IMG/VR virus record: IMGVR_UViG_3300030098_005194
Location: 1-64,000 of that record
Length of the DNA: 64,000 nucleotides
Direction: 5' to 3' (one strand)
DNA from: a virus
The notes under the pieces are model-generated. The model was given only the letters and a program-made list of their open reading frames with translations. It was not told the DNA's origin and did not search any database. The position numbers were made by a program, and so were the translations under genes. How positions within the stretch are numbered: position 1 is the first letter of the stretch; each line of letters opens with the position of its first letter. This document shows, piece by piece, positions 25,637 through 34,676 of the stretch.

Positions 25637-25821
25637 TGTCCAGAGTCGAGGACGAGGTATGTAAGAAGATACAGTTCCGTGCCGAGCTTGGTAAGGAAAA
25701 GTATGGCGTCACAGTAGAGACTGCCCCTCTAACTAAGATGGAGTGGTTAGTTCACGCACAAGAAGAGGCAATGGACCTAGCAGTATACCTACAGAAACTC
25801 ATAGACATGGAGGGGAACTGA
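25636..25821 (+). CDS. MazG-like small protein, GTG start
   Basis: 61 residues from a GTG whose first base is the last base of the previous TAG. The segment EWLVHAQEEAMDLAVYLQKL (about 37-56) has the E-E-x-x-D helix of all-alpha NTP pyrophosphatases, and the RAELGKEKYGVT start matches short phage proteins of that type. It is shorter than classical MazG, so it probably works as an oligomer. May trim nucleotide pools or alarmones; activity not certain. Confidence 0.65.
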   Translation: MSRVEDEVCKKIQFRAELGKEKYGVTVETAPLTKMEWLVHAQEEAMDLAVYLQKLIDMEGN

Positions 25822-26780
25822 TGGCGGGTTTTGGAAAGGCAAAAGAGAAGCAAGAAGAAATCACAGATGAGCAAGCACCAGCTCATGCAAGAAAGAATCC
25901 GTTTGCCGCCCTTGAAGAAGAGCTACAGAACATGAATAACCAGACAGGTCACACGCTGATGGCTCTGGTGGGACATGAAAACACTGGTAAGTCTGCGGTT
26001 GTGACTGCGGCTTACAGATTGTATCACGATGACTGTCTTGAGAAGGAGATTGAGCCGAAGAAACTTTGGGCTCTTGATTTCGACGGCGGTTTACTGGCTA
26101 ACAAAAGTGCTTTCCACAGTGAAGTGGATGGAATAAAGTGTTGGGAGCCTTACGTGTATACATCGGAGGACAGAACTGCAATAGACTATCAGGAAACTCA
26201 CAACAGAGTGATGAAGTTGTTGCAGTATGCGGTGGCCAACAGTGATACTCTGTGGGGCGTCATAGTCACCGGGCTTGACCAGTGGGATAGTGTATGTATC
26301 AACAACATGAGGATATTCGACCTTGGGTTAGCTAAGGATGGTATCTCAGCGGCAGACAACAGAGGTATTGGCGCAGACGCCAAGAGAGTAGAGTTCCAAT
26401 GGGACTGGGCGATAAGGAAGACTAGGTTCCACCAACTCACAACCCTCTGTCAAGGACTGGTTAAAAGAGGTGTCAAAGTGTTTCTAGAAACTCATCTAGC
26501 ACAGACCCAACAGAATGACGATAGGGCCATGGGAGCTACGCAGTGGCGTCCTGCATGGGAGAAGAACACAGGTGGTTTGGTATTCCAGATATTGGTCTTT
26601 GAAAGAGAGGACTTGAGAGATGAGGACGGTATGCTTACGAAGCAGAGATTCACCGTAACTTATGAGAAGAGCAAGACAGACGCAGCACTACAGGGACAGA
26701 GAAGAACAATCCTAGTCACAGAGATAGGAAAGCCTCCTGTGTGGTATGGGCTACAGGAACTTAACGACGGCACACTGTGA
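25821..26780 (+). CDS. RecA/RadA-like ATPase (recombinase)
   Basis: 319 residues from the ATG at 25821. P-loop GHENTGKS (51-58), a strand-Asp segment LWALDFDGG (about 87-95) and Walker B VIVTGLDQW (Asp 153), with L1/L2-like loops around ADNRGIGADAKR and a C-terminal strand FTVTYEKSK. This matches small single-domain RecA-fold proteins of archaeal viruses and phages (RadA/Sak4 type), not full-length RadA, since the N-terminal HhH domain is missing. Expected to act in strand annealing, exchange or repair with the ssDNA-binding protein. Confidence 0.8.
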   Translation: MAGFGKAKEKQEEITDEQAPAHARKNPFAALEEELQNMNNQTGHTLMALVGHENTGKSAVVTAAYRLYHDDCLEKEIEPKKLWALDFDGGLLANKSAFHSEVDGIKCWEPYVYTSEDRTAIDYQETHNRVMKLLQYAVANSDTLWGVIVTGLDQWDSVCINNMRIFDLGLAKDGISAADNRGIGADAKRVEFQWDWAIRKTRFHQLTTLCQGLVKRGVKVFLETHLAQTQQNDDRAMGATQWRPAWEKNTGGLVFQILVFEREDLRDEDGMLTKQRFTVTYEKSKTDAALQGQRRTILVTEIGKPPVWYGLQELNDGTL

Positions 26781-26784
26781 TAGC

Positions 26785-27543
26785 ATGGGCAAAGCGATAC
26801 TAAGCTCAAAGGAGTGGCTCTCTTTACTCGGCTCAGTGGGAGAAAGGATAGAAGATGTCAAACTCGTTTTGAACAAAAGTGGCACAATGGAGTATGATGT
26901 TGCACACAGCTCACACTATATTCACTACAAGAAGACGTACCCGGAGGCCGTAAAGGAATCTGGTCATCTGACTTTCACTGACCTAAAGAAGACGAAGACC
27001 TTCCTGAAAAAGTGCAAGAGCGATGTGACTATCCAGCAAAGCGCAACTAGGCTGTCTTTGAAGTGTGGTTCAATGAAAATGACATTACCAATACTGGATT
27101 GTAAGAGTACACAACTAGCTCCCACTCTGTCGAAACTAACGCTGAACGCCAAAAACGGTCAGTGGGGGTCTTTTGGTAGAGGAACGTTTACGACACACGG
27201 TGAGACTAGTTTCTCTGATTTGATAGACGGAGCTAACATAGCCAAGTCTCTAAGCGCCGACTCTGATTTCTTAATCAAGGCTAACGCAGATGAGAAAGAG
27301 CTAGTTCTACATGCATACAAGCAGGGTGGAGCCGCAATAATATGCACAGCAACGATAGAGAATGCGCAAGGGCCCAATCATACAGTGTCCTCTAGCTTTG
27401 GTCCTTGGTTGCTCTCATGTCTATCAGTCCTAGAACCCAACATCAAGTCAACCTTCCACTGTGGCGATTCTACTGTTCTAGCAGTGGAGCAAAGCGGTGA
27501 GGGTTGGGAAAGAACGATAGTTGTGATAGACCAACAGGCATAG
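26785..27543 (+). CDS. Sliding clamp, PCNA-like
   Basis: 252 residues, the usual PCNA length. The sequence is diverged, but the repeated beta-alpha-beta layout, the basic helices (KKTKTFLKKCKSDV), a central linker and a C-terminal strand pair (STFHCGDSTVLAVEQ ... RTIVVIDQ) fit a two-domain clamp subunit. Location between the recombinase and the polymerase, with a clamp loader upstream, supports the call. It lacks the classical C-terminal APKIEE-like ending. Confidence 0.65.
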   Translation: MGKAILSSKEWLSLLGSVGERIEDVKLVLNKSGTMEYDVAHSSHYIHYKKTYPEAVKESGHLTFTDLKKTKTFLKKCKSDVTIQQSATRLSLKCGSMKMTLPILDCKSTQLAPTLSKLTLNAKNGQWGSFGRGTFTTHGETSFSDLIDGANIAKSLSADSDFLIKANADEKELVLHAYKQGGAAIICTATIENAQGPNHTVSSSFGPWLLSCLSVLEPNIKSTFHCGDSTVLAVEQSGEGWERTIVVIDQQA

Positions 27544-27551
27544 GTGTTAGA

Positions 27552-29894
27552 ATGATTGTGGACTACTTTCATCCTGATGGGTTTTCATTAGAGGATAAGC
27601 CTCACATATATCTCAGAACAAGGGATAAGGAGGGTAATCTAAGCACGAGGATAATATCACCAGAGGAGGAAGACTACGTTCGACCTTTCTGCTGGATACC
27701 TGCGGGAACACACCCCAGAACACTAATGAGAGTGACGAGTCAGATAAGAGGAATAAGAGTCCATGACATGATTAATGCAACTGGGAAGGATGGTACTGAC
27801 TTAATCAAACTCAGTGTCGATAATCCTGAGTCCCTCTGGCAATTGAAGGACATGATGAAGACATACGAGGCCGATGTGTATTACCAAGACCAAATACTAA
27901 TGGAAATGTACCCAGATAATATACCTGAGTTCCATCCTAGAGTCTGGTACTTTGACCTTGAGTGGGATGTCAAGGAAGATTTCACAACAGTAATGGCAGT
28001 AGACGACACACACGCTGAACACCCGATTGTCTTTGCATGGAGAGAGGGGGTATCGCATAGCATAGATTGGATAGACAGAGAGGGAGGCTACATGTTGCAT
28101 CTATTTGATAGTGAACACGCTATGCACGATGCTTTCCTAAGTCACCTAGATGCCTGTGACCCTGATATTCTAGTAGCTCATGCTATTGCTTGGGCTGATT
28201 TACCACATTTAATTAGAAGACTAACTGAGCCAGATAGATTGAGCCCACTTGGTAGTGTCATCAGACCACATGTGAAGTATGGCTACAAGGAAACATCACA
28301 ACCCATACTTGGTCGCTTGATATTTGACAGTGCCGCCAAAGGTAGCACTGGGAGTGGCTTTGAGTCTCTTTGGATAAAGTCCGGTAGAGGTAACTTACCA
28401 AACAGAAAGTTGGATACGATAGCAAAGGAACTAGGATTTGATGGAAAGTTGGCAGAGGATGATGAAGGAAACAAGCTCGATGTTAGAACTTGGTGGTACA
28501 CGCACTTTGACTTGTTCGTGGATTATTGTTTACGTGACACTACGTTACTAAGAGAATGCTCTGAGAAGCTAAACACGATACCATTCTTTGTGGCTATGCA
28601 AGAGTTTTGCGGTGTGCAATGGAGAAGCACACACAATGTGTCGAATTACGCTAGAGGTTTGTTTGGTAGGTACACTGACTTGAAGGCTCCCTCTTCCTTC
28701 AGATACAATAGGGAGAAATTGAGAGCTGCAAATGTACTAAACACAAAAGCTGGTAGGCATGAGAATGTAGCTCTAGTAGACTTCGCATCACTATACCCTA
28801 GAATCATAGTAGACGGAAACCTATGTCCTACTACCAAGAGAAGGGGGCCCGGAGAGGGGGTCAGACAGTTTCCTGATGGGTCCTACTGGGACACTAAGGA
28901 AAAGGGCGTGTTGCCTACCATAGTAGATGATATGCTATCTCTGAGAAAGAAGTATAAGAAAATGATGAAAGAGGCCACAGATAAGGATGAAGCCTTCAGA
29001 TATGAGATGATGCAACTGGCGGTGAAGGTATGCACCAATGCGCTCTACGGCTATCTATCGCAATCTAAGGTGGGTGGTATGTGGACAGACCCAGATGTTG
29101 GAGCTGCAATCACAGCCATGGGTAGAGCATCGATTGATTTACTGATGGCAGAAAGTGAGAGACAGGGCTATACAGTTTTAGCCGGTCATACTGATTCTTG
29201 TTACATACAAGCGCCTTTTGAAGAGGTGGATAAATTAGTTGAGCTTTTGAATAAAACAATTAGAACCGAACTTGACCTACCAAATATGGATGTTGAGTTT
29301 GAGGCTTTCTTTGACTATTGGTTCACTACTGATGCGAAGAATAGAAATTTTGGTATCATAACTTGGCCACCTACTAAAAGTGGTTCACTAAAGGTAACTG
29401 GTTTTGAACACAAAGCTGCCAATGCATCTCCAGTTACTAGAGAAATTCAAGGCATGATATTTACAAAGATATCAGAAGGTGCGGGAGAAGATGAGATTAG
29501 TGAATTGATTAGACCAATTTCAATTTCTCTTTTGAAAGGTGAATATGAGGCAGATGAGTTGGCTCCATACGGTAGGTTAGGCAAAGAGAAATACGAAAGA
29601 GTACCACCTAACGCAGCCAAAGGGGCACTATACTACAATGAACATTTGGCCTCCACTGACCCAATAAGAGTCAATGACAGCGCTCAATGGTTGTATGTGA
29701 ATGAAGTTCCAGAAAATTTACCTTACACCAATATAGTGTCCTTTAGAAATTCAGAGGAGATTGAGGGCTTTACATTAGATTACTCTACCATGGTTGAGAA
29801 GTTTATCAGAAACAAGATAAAGCCAATCTATGAAGTTATGGAATGGGATTTGGACTATCCCTGTGGCACAAAAGTTCCAAAGAAATACTGGTGA
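27552..29894 (+). CDS. polB: Family B DNA polymerase with proofreading domain
   Basis: 780 residues. Exonuclease motifs: YFDLEWD (Asp 135, Glu 137), AHAIAWADLPHL and YCLRD (Y-x3-D). Polymerase motif A is DFASLYPRI (Asp 410), motif B is KVCTNALYG, and motif C reads AGHTDS (residues 544-549). The usual motif C is Y-G-D-T-D-S, so the first Asp is replaced by His 546 while the second, Asp 548, is kept. The start at 27552 follows the clamp stop by eight bases; longer in-frame starts lie inside the clamp gene. Should be the replicative polymerase of the virus. Confidence 0.95.
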   Translation: MIVDYFHPDGFSLEDKPHIYLRTRDKEGNLSTRIISPEEEDYVRPFCWIPAGTHPRTLMRVTSQIRGIRVHDMINATGKDGTDLIKLSVDNPESLWQLKDMMKTYEADVYYQDQILMEMYPDNIPEFHPRVWYFDLEWDVKEDFTTVMAVDDTHAEHPIVFAWREGVSHSIDWIDREGGYMLHLFDSEHAMHDAFLSHLDACDPDILVAHAIAWADLPHLIRRLTEPDRLSPLGSVIRPHVKYGYKETSQPILGRLIFDSAAKGSTGSGFESLWIKSGRGNLPNRKLDTIAKELGFDGKLAEDDEGNKLDVRTWWYTHFDLFVDYCLRDTTLLRECSEKLNTIPFFVAMQEFCGVQWRSTHNVSNYARGLFGRYTDLKAPSSFRYNREKLRAANVLNTKAGRHENVALVDFASLYPRIIVDGNLCPTTKRRGPGEGVRQFPDGSYWDTKEKGVLPTIVDDMLSLRKKYKKMMKEATDKDEAFRYEMMQLAVKVCTNALYGYLSQSKVGGMWTDPDVGAAITAMGRASIDLLMAESERQGYTVLAGHTDSCYIQAPFEEVDKLVELLNKTIRTELDLPNMDVEFEAFFDYWFTTDAKNRNFGIITWPPTKSGSLKVTGFEHKAANASPVTREIQGMIFTKISEGAGEDEISELIRPISISLLKGEYEADELAPYGRLGKEKYERVPPNAAKGALYYNEHLASTDPIRVNDSAQWLYVNEVPENLPYTNIVSFRNSEEIEGFTLDYSTMVEKFIRNKIKPIYEVMEWDLDYPCGTKVPKKYW

Positions 29895-29899
29895 TTACA

Positions 29900-30913
29900 A
29901 TGACTACTCTATACAAGTATAATCCTAATGAAAATACTTTCACCGAGTCTTCAGACTTCGATGATGAGCTTTTGTTGAAATCGTATGAAGAGAGCAGTTA
30001 CAAGTGGCCAGTAGAAGGTAAAAAACTTAGAATGACAAAATCCACGATAAGTGCATACGAGTGGTGTCCCTACCAATATTTCCTAACCTATGTAATGGGA
30101 CAGAGGGGTGAGGAAACAGAGGCTATGGTTAGAGGTACTAACGTACATAATGTGGTTGAATACTTCTGGCATAAAGTAGATGATGCCATGGATGAAATAA
30201 AGGAGTTGTTAGATGATGACAAACCAGCGATGGCTAGAGAAAAACTCAAAAAACTATTTCCATATCCAGAAGAAGGCTATCACCACAATGAAGAGGTTGT
30301 CATAGACCAGTGGTTTGAGTGGCAATGGGCAAGACTGCTAGTGTGCCATGAGAGCGACATGATTGACTCTTGGAAACCTGTGGGAAATGAGGTTGAAGTA
30401 CATGCTGAAACGACTGTAGAACACGAAGGAAAGATGTATCCTGTGCATCTGAAAGGTTACGTGGATAGAATATTTTCAGATGGGGATGGAGGTTACATAC
30501 TCATGGAATTAAAAACAGGAAAGTGGAAGGAAGCCCCTTACAAATACAGCTCGATGAGATTAGAGATGGAGTTCTACAAGAACATGATTACCTTAGCACA
30601 GAGAGACGAATTTCTCCCTGTTACCCACTGGGCTTGGGAGTATCCATACGGTCAAGTCAATGGTGGTGATGGAGCTGATTGGATAATAGAAGAAACAAAA
30701 ACAAAATCCAAGTATGCCCAGAGGTCACTGGAAAAGAAGATGAAAAAATTACTCAAAGCACATATTGAGCAGGACTTCCCACCAGTCCATAAGGATACAT
30801 GCAGTAAATGGTGTAGGTGTCAGAGTGTGCAGTGCGCTTGGTGTGACTTCGTTCACATATGCCCAGCGTGGAAATCAGATAAATTCCTCATTGAAGAGGA
30901 GGTAAAAACATGA
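29900..30913 (+). CDS. Cas4/RecB-like Fe-S exonuclease
   Basis: 337 residues. PD-(D/E)xK core: His in GTNVHNVVEYFW (His 83), Asp in GYVDRI (Asp 189) and the ELK strand (Glu 203, Lys 205). A single N-terminal Cys (AYEWCP, Cys 56) plus a C-terminal run of Cys (about 299-318: CSKWCRC...CAWC...CPAW) can build the 4Fe-4S cluster of Cas4/AddB-type nucleases. Directly follows the polymerase. Probably resects DNA ends for recombination-dependent replication or packaging intermediates. Confidence 0.85.
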   Translation: MTTLYKYNPNENTFTESSDFDDELLLKSYEESSYKWPVEGKKLRMTKSTISAYEWCPYQYFLTYVMGQRGEETEAMVRGTNVHNVVEYFWHKVDDAMDEIKELLDDDKPAMAREKLKKLFPYPEEGYHHNEEVVIDQWFEWQWARLLVCHESDMIDSWKPVGNEVEVHAETTVEHEGKMYPVHLKGYVDRIFSDGDGGYILMELKTGKWKEAPYKYSSMRLEMEFYKNMITLAQRDEFLPVTHWAWEYPYGQVNGGDGADWIIEETKTKSKYAQRSLEKKMKKLLKAHIEQDFPPVHKDTCSKWCRCQSVQCAWCDFVHICPAWKSDKFLIEEEVKT

Positions 30914-31215
30914 ATGAAAAAGAAAACTATAAGGAAATGCTGAAAGAAACTGAGAATTGGATAAACAAAAGGGTGATGTCTGAAGATATCATGCTGAGAG
31001 GAGAATTACCTAGAGTGAATGTCTATCTCTCTATGATGGGTGTCAAAGGTGATATGCTGAGAGTGGTGAATGGTTACCAGCATACTCTTGATGGTGGTGG
31101 TTTTGCTGCTTTCGATGTGGCTGTAAATCCTGTGGCTTTTGTCAAATACGGAAAATCAGCTCCAGAAGTCATAGGTAATGAAGCCATAGAGAAGTACAAG
31201 AAACTCACTAAGTAG
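30910..31215 (+). CDS. Unrecognised small protein
   Basis: 101 residues, GAGGAGG upstream, ATGA overlap with the nuclease. Helical first half, beta-rich second half. Contains no Cys. No family recognised. Confidence 0.68.
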   Translation: MNEKENYKEMLKETENWINKRVMSEDIMLRGELPRVNVYLSMMGVKGDMLRVVNGYQHTLDGGGFAAFDVAVNPVAFVKYGKSAPEVIGNEAIEKYKKLTK

Positions 31216-31223
31216 GTGCTTGC

Positions 31224-32318
31224 TTGTCGTTCGTTTATCTGGATTATCCCAGAGAGGTTTTAGAGATAGGCTCCAATGTCCAAAAGGGATACAGGAGAAT
31301 AGTAAACAACTCTGAGGAACTCAGAAAGTATTGGAATGGAAAGAATGGCATAAGTAACATTTACTTCACAGCGTACGGTTACAGGGGTACCACTCCACCA
31401 AGACATCATAGAGTCGATTACAACACACCAGTGATAAGACATTTTGTGATGGATTTTGATTGTAAAGACTTTACACAAAGACAAGTTGACGTTGAGTTCT
31501 CCTTCATGCATGAGCAGGTCAAGAGATTACACAAACACTTTCTTGTCAATGATATATCTCATTACATTTGGTTTAGTGGAGGGGGTTTTCATGTTTGGGT
31601 ACCGCTAGAACAAACTCTGATGCCTAACAATGGATATGAAGTATCCAGAATAAAAGACGGAGGAAAGAGGCTGATAATGAAATGGCACAAGCTGTTGAAC
31701 ATATCATGTAATGACCCTACTGTGGCTTTTGATACGGCTGGTATGATTAGAATACCAAACTCTTACAACATGAGAAGAGGCTGTTGGAGCATACCGTTAG
31801 AAACTAATGAGTTGATAGAATTAGACCAATATGAGTTACTAGACTTAGCTCAGGAACCTAGAGAGGGTTACATATTACATGGTAACAATCCAATAAAATT
31901 AGAGTTGCCGAAAAGAAAGAAGGCTGGTTTAGTCAAGAAAAGAAAAATGATTGACCTACCAGATGTGTCTTTCGATAAATTATTGATTCTACCTTGTTTA
32001 GTGCAAGCTGCTCTTGGAGAGGGCAATCCTACACACAAAGCCAGATTTCATCTGGCAAATTATTTAGCCGCACGTTTGAGATTTTTCTTTTCACCTGAAT
32101 CTGTCAATGATGAGGATAAACAAGAACATGTAGAAAAGATAGTGAGTTTATGCTCTCAGCAAGGCTGGGTTGACTTCGATAAAGGAATTACAACTACACA
32201 GGTAAAAAGTATAGTAAATGGGGGATATTCAATGAGTACATGCAAGACACTGATAAACGAAGGGATGTGTACAGGTATCTGCCGCTATTATGATGGAACG
32301 GCGGAGGACATACTATGA
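31224..32318 (+). CDS. Archaeo-eukaryotic primase (AEP) with C-terminal Cys cluster
   Basis: 364 residues starting at a TTG (31224) with AGGTG upstream; no ATG exists before the catalytic region. AEP motifs are in order: VMDFDC (Asp 77, Asp 79), WFSGGGFHVWV (Ser 118, His 123) and FDTAGMIRIPNS (Asp 170, Arg 176). The C-terminus ends with STCKTLINEGMCTGICRYY, a three-Cys group like that of PriL-type or PriCT modules, so catalytic and accessory functions may be fused in one chain. It would make primers for the family B polymerase. Confidence 0.9.
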   Translation: MSFVYLDYPREVLEIGSNVQKGYRRIVNNSEELRKYWNGKNGISNIYFTAYGYRGTTPPRHHRVDYNTPVIRHFVMDFDCKDFTQRQVDVEFSFMHEQVKRLHKHFLVNDISHYIWFSGGGFHVWVPLEQTLMPNNGYEVSRIKDGGKRLIMKWHKLLNISCNDPTVAFDTAGMIRIPNSYNMRRGCWSIPLETNELIELDQYELLDLAQEPREGYILHGNNPIKLELPKRKKAGLVKKRKMIDLPDVSFDKLLILPCLVQAALGEGNPTHKARFHLANYLAARLRFFFSPESVNDEDKQEHVEKIVSLCSQQGWVDFDKGITTTQVKSIVNGGYSMSTCKTLINEGMCTGICRYYDGTAEDIL

Positions 32319-32491
32319 ATGGGAATGAGTATAGGAAATTAGTGAAAGAAGGTAACTGTACAATCTGTGGAGTAGAAATGACGGTCAAGAACACGGTTGG
32401 TAGATTTTTCAAAGAAAGCAACATAAAGAGATGTGGAAAATGTTACTTGGAATGGAAGAGGATGGAGAGAAAGAAGAATGCCGAAACCTGA
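32315..32491 (+). CDS. 58-residue zinc-ribbon protein
   Basis: ATGA overlap with the primase; the last 14 bases overlap the ERCC4 gene. Has CTIC (15-18) and CGKC (40-43), an intact four-Cys ribbon, flanked by basic residues. Possibly a DNA- or primase-interacting adaptor. Confidence 0.65.
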   Translation: MNGNEYRKLVKEGNCTICGVEMTVKNTVGRFFKESNIKRCGKCYLEWKRMERKKNAET

Positions 32492-33176
32492 CTTAATCAT
32501 AGACAGCAACGAAAGGGGTTCATTGTGTGACTCCGTAATAAGAAAAGCAAACAAAGAGGGACTCACTGTTATCAGAAAGGCTCTCATGGTGGGTGACTAT
32601 CTATTAGGTGAGGCATGTATAGAGGCAAAGAGTATCAATGACTTATTTCTGTCTAGCCATAGTGGTCATCTTTGGAGACAACTAGAAAATATGGATGCAA
32701 ATTATCCTAGATTCTTTTTAGTGGTTCATGGCTCAATTTCAAAATATGTAGCCATGGCAAAAAACTCAGGAAGACAAACCACTTATTCCAGAGTGCAAAA
32801 TGAACTCATGGGCACCATAGCTCGTATCATGGCTGACTTTGAGTGCCAAGTTTTCTTCACTGAGAATCACTCAGAGGCAGCCATGTTCATAGTGAAGTTG
32901 CATAACAAGCTACACAAACCAGCCTCAAGTCATGGTGCGAGAGCCATTAGGAGAGTAAGCACAAATGATGTGAGATTGGATGTTCTGCTATCTATACCCG
33001 GTATAGGTAGGGAGATAGGAGAAAGAATGCTGGAGGAGTGTGGGTCAATAGAAGAAATGCTATTCCCTGAATCACTGAGAATGGTTAAGGGACTAGGAGA
33101 GGTAATGAGAACTAGAGTGGTGAACGTGTTTACCAGTGAGGAACCAGTCTTCGTAGAAAGAAGAATAAAAAGATGA
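32478..33176 (+). CDS. ERCC4 (XPF/Mus81-like) structure-specific nuclease
   Basis: 232 residues from the ATG at 32478. Nuclease core: IIDSNERG (Asp 9), VGDYLLG (Asp 40) and CIEAKSINDL (Glu 49, Lys 51; a variant of the family ERKxxxD, with Asp 55). C-terminal tandem helix-hairpin-helix (LLSIPGIGREIGERML and MVKGLGEVMRTRV). No helicase domain, as in short archaeal XPF. Expected to cut branched DNA, for example flaps or recombination forks. Confidence 0.92.
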   Translation: MPKPDLIIDSNERGSLCDSVIRKANKEGLTVIRKALMVGDYLLGEACIEAKSINDLFLSSHSGHLWRQLENMDANYPRFFLVVHGSISKYVAMAKNSGRQTTYSRVQNELMGTIARIMADFECQVFFTENHSEAAMFIVKLHNKLHKPASSHGARAIRRVSTNDVRLDVLLSIPGIGREIGERMLEECGSIEEMLFPESLRMVKGLGEVMRTRVVNVFTSEEPVFVERRIKR

Positions 33177-33192
33177 TATTTTGTTGTTTTCG
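33177..33192 (+). terminator. T-rich end of the replication operon
   Basis: Directly after the ERCC4 stop a T-rich run (TATTTTGTTGTTTT) precedes the next promoter. Archaeal termination commonly uses such T tracts. No hairpin is present. Confidence 0.4.
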
Positions 33193-33214
33193 GCTTATAA
33201 AAAAGACTTGATAA
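33193..33214 (+). promoter_or_regulatory. Candidate promoter, copy E
   Basis: TTATAAAA starting near 33195 followed by AAGACTTGATAA, close to the AAGACTAGA element of the other promoters. It lies about 80 bases before the ATG at 33279, giving a leader of roughly 55 bases; a second AT-rich box (CAATATATTC, near 33226) is an alternative. AGGGGT about eight bases before the ATG may be the ribosome-binding site. Confidence 0.45.
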
Positions 33215-33278
33215 ATCCATGTTTCCAATATATTCTCATACACAATATACATAAGCTGACCTATGTAGGGGTCAAATT

Positions 33279-34676
33279 ATGAGAAACGCGAAGGATTATC
33301 AAGCAGCAAAGAGGTTCCCGATATTCAAGGGATACATTGACCATTTTAATGAGACTTCCATAGATAATGACATACCGGGAATGCTTTCTTTTTTCTTTAT
33401 TCAAGGACAAATAGCCGTGCCATATGTCAGAATACCTTGGGGACCTGCCCATCTTGACCCCAGAAACCACGTCTTTTGGATTCAGTCGAGTAGGACTGGT
33501 AAATCGATTGCTTGGGAATTCATAGGAGACATCCTGAGAGACGTGGGCGTACCTTCCGATTTGTACACCACCGGAACCGATGCAGGGCTCATCGGTGGTT
33601 TTGAGATGGAGGAGGATGAGGATGGCAATAAGCAAGCGATTCTGAAAGAAGGAATGTTGACTGGAAGAAAAGCACTCAACTTCGATGAGGGTTCAATCAT
33701 ATTGAATCCGAATAAACACAGTCAGGAAACCGTGTTGTATCTACAATCCGCTTGTAATCCAGTAGGTAGTAATAATAACAAACTGGTGAAGCACACCAAA
33801 CTTGGTAGAATAGAGACAGAATCTCTAGTGTCACTTTGGATTACGACTTATCCTCCCAGCGGCGTGAAGGAATACGTACTTACTAGAGGTATTTTCCAAA
33901 GAGTGTTGTTGTACTGGAGTCATTGGAACACGGATAGGAGAAAGGCGGTCAGCATGATAAGAGCTGAGAGTGCTTTCAAGAGAACTCCCCCAATGGAGAT
34001 TTCATATGAAGACATAACAGATTACTTCAATGCCTTGGACAAGAGACTTAGGAACAGAGTTCTGTCTGTCACTGAAACTCCTTTCGTAGAGTGGGATGGT
34101 ATGTCTAGAGAAGAGCAAGAGTCCCTAATACAATCGGCTATGACTGAAGTTTTCAAAGCAGATGAGGGAACTTTCTATCCGGCGCTCAGAGACGCGATTG
34201 ACGATTATTACAGTCTTTTATCGGGGTTAAACCCCAGTATTATGGAGGTAGTTGCGTCATTCGTACCTGCCATGGAGAACAACACCATAATTTTCGCAAC
34301 TCACATGGCTATGCTAGATGAATCTTGGATTGTAAAGGGTGAACATGTAGACATGGCTAAGGATATCCTCTATGATATTTTCAAGAATCTCATACTTTGG
34401 TTGGAAGATGAAGTTAACATTGGACCCAAAACTCAAGAGAAGGCAGCGCAGAGAGGAAAGTGGGCGACTGCTTATCATCAAGTTGAAGGCATTGACCTTG
34501 GTAATAGAGGCGATGGCTGGAAAGCAAAAACCAAAGTTCTCAAAATCTATGAAACTCAAAATGATTGTTCTAGGGGTAGTGCCTACAATAACTTTGAAAG
34601 ATGGGGCGAACCCATGTTTGATAACGCAAAGGACGGTAGAGTAGCGTTTATCAGATTGAAGGAGAACTTAGAATGA
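33279..34676 (+). CDS. P-loop ATPase, candidate replicative helicase
   Basis: 465 residues. P-loop QSSRTGKS (69-76), acidic Walker B ALNFDEGS (Asp 136, Glu 137), sensor-like SLWITTYPPS (about 185-194) and a candidate arginine finger in TRGIFQRVLLYW (about 202-213). The C-terminal ~150 residues are helical and may form a winged helix. The order recalls DUF3987-type and other virus helicase ATPases, but I cannot assign it to MCM, DnaB or SF3. As no other hexameric helicase is visible, it is the best candidate for fork unwinding. A DNA-tethering role is also possible. Confidence 0.65.
   Translation: MRNAKDYQAAKRFPIFKGYIDHFNETSIDNDIPGMLSFFFIQGQIAVPYVRIPWGPAHLDPRNHVFWIQSSRTGKSIAWEFIGDILRDVGVPSDLYTTGTDAGLIGGFEMEEDEDGNKQAILKEGMLTGRKALNFDEGSIILNPNKHSQETVLYLQSACNPVGSNNNKLVKHTKLGRIETESLVSLWITTYPPSGVKEYVLTRGIFQRVLLYWSHWNTDRRKAVSMIRAESAFKRTPPMEISYEDITDYFNALDKRLRNRVLSVTETPFVEWDGMSREEQESLIQSAMTEVFKADEGTFYPALRDAIDDYYSLLSGLNPSIMEVVASFVPAMENNTIIFATHMAMLDESWIVKGEHVDMAKDILYDIFKNLILWLEDEVNIGPKTQEKAAQRGKWATAYHQVEGIDLGNRGDGWKAKTKVLKIYETQNDCSRGSAYNNFERWGEPMFDNAKDGRVAFIRLKENLE

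Noticed and set aside
22899-33176. Possible provirus remnant or cellular chromosome segment
   Set aside because: The replication genes could be cellular, but they are packed with phage-like small genes, lack ribosomal or metabolic genes, and lie opposite a tail operon. A virus is the simpler reading.
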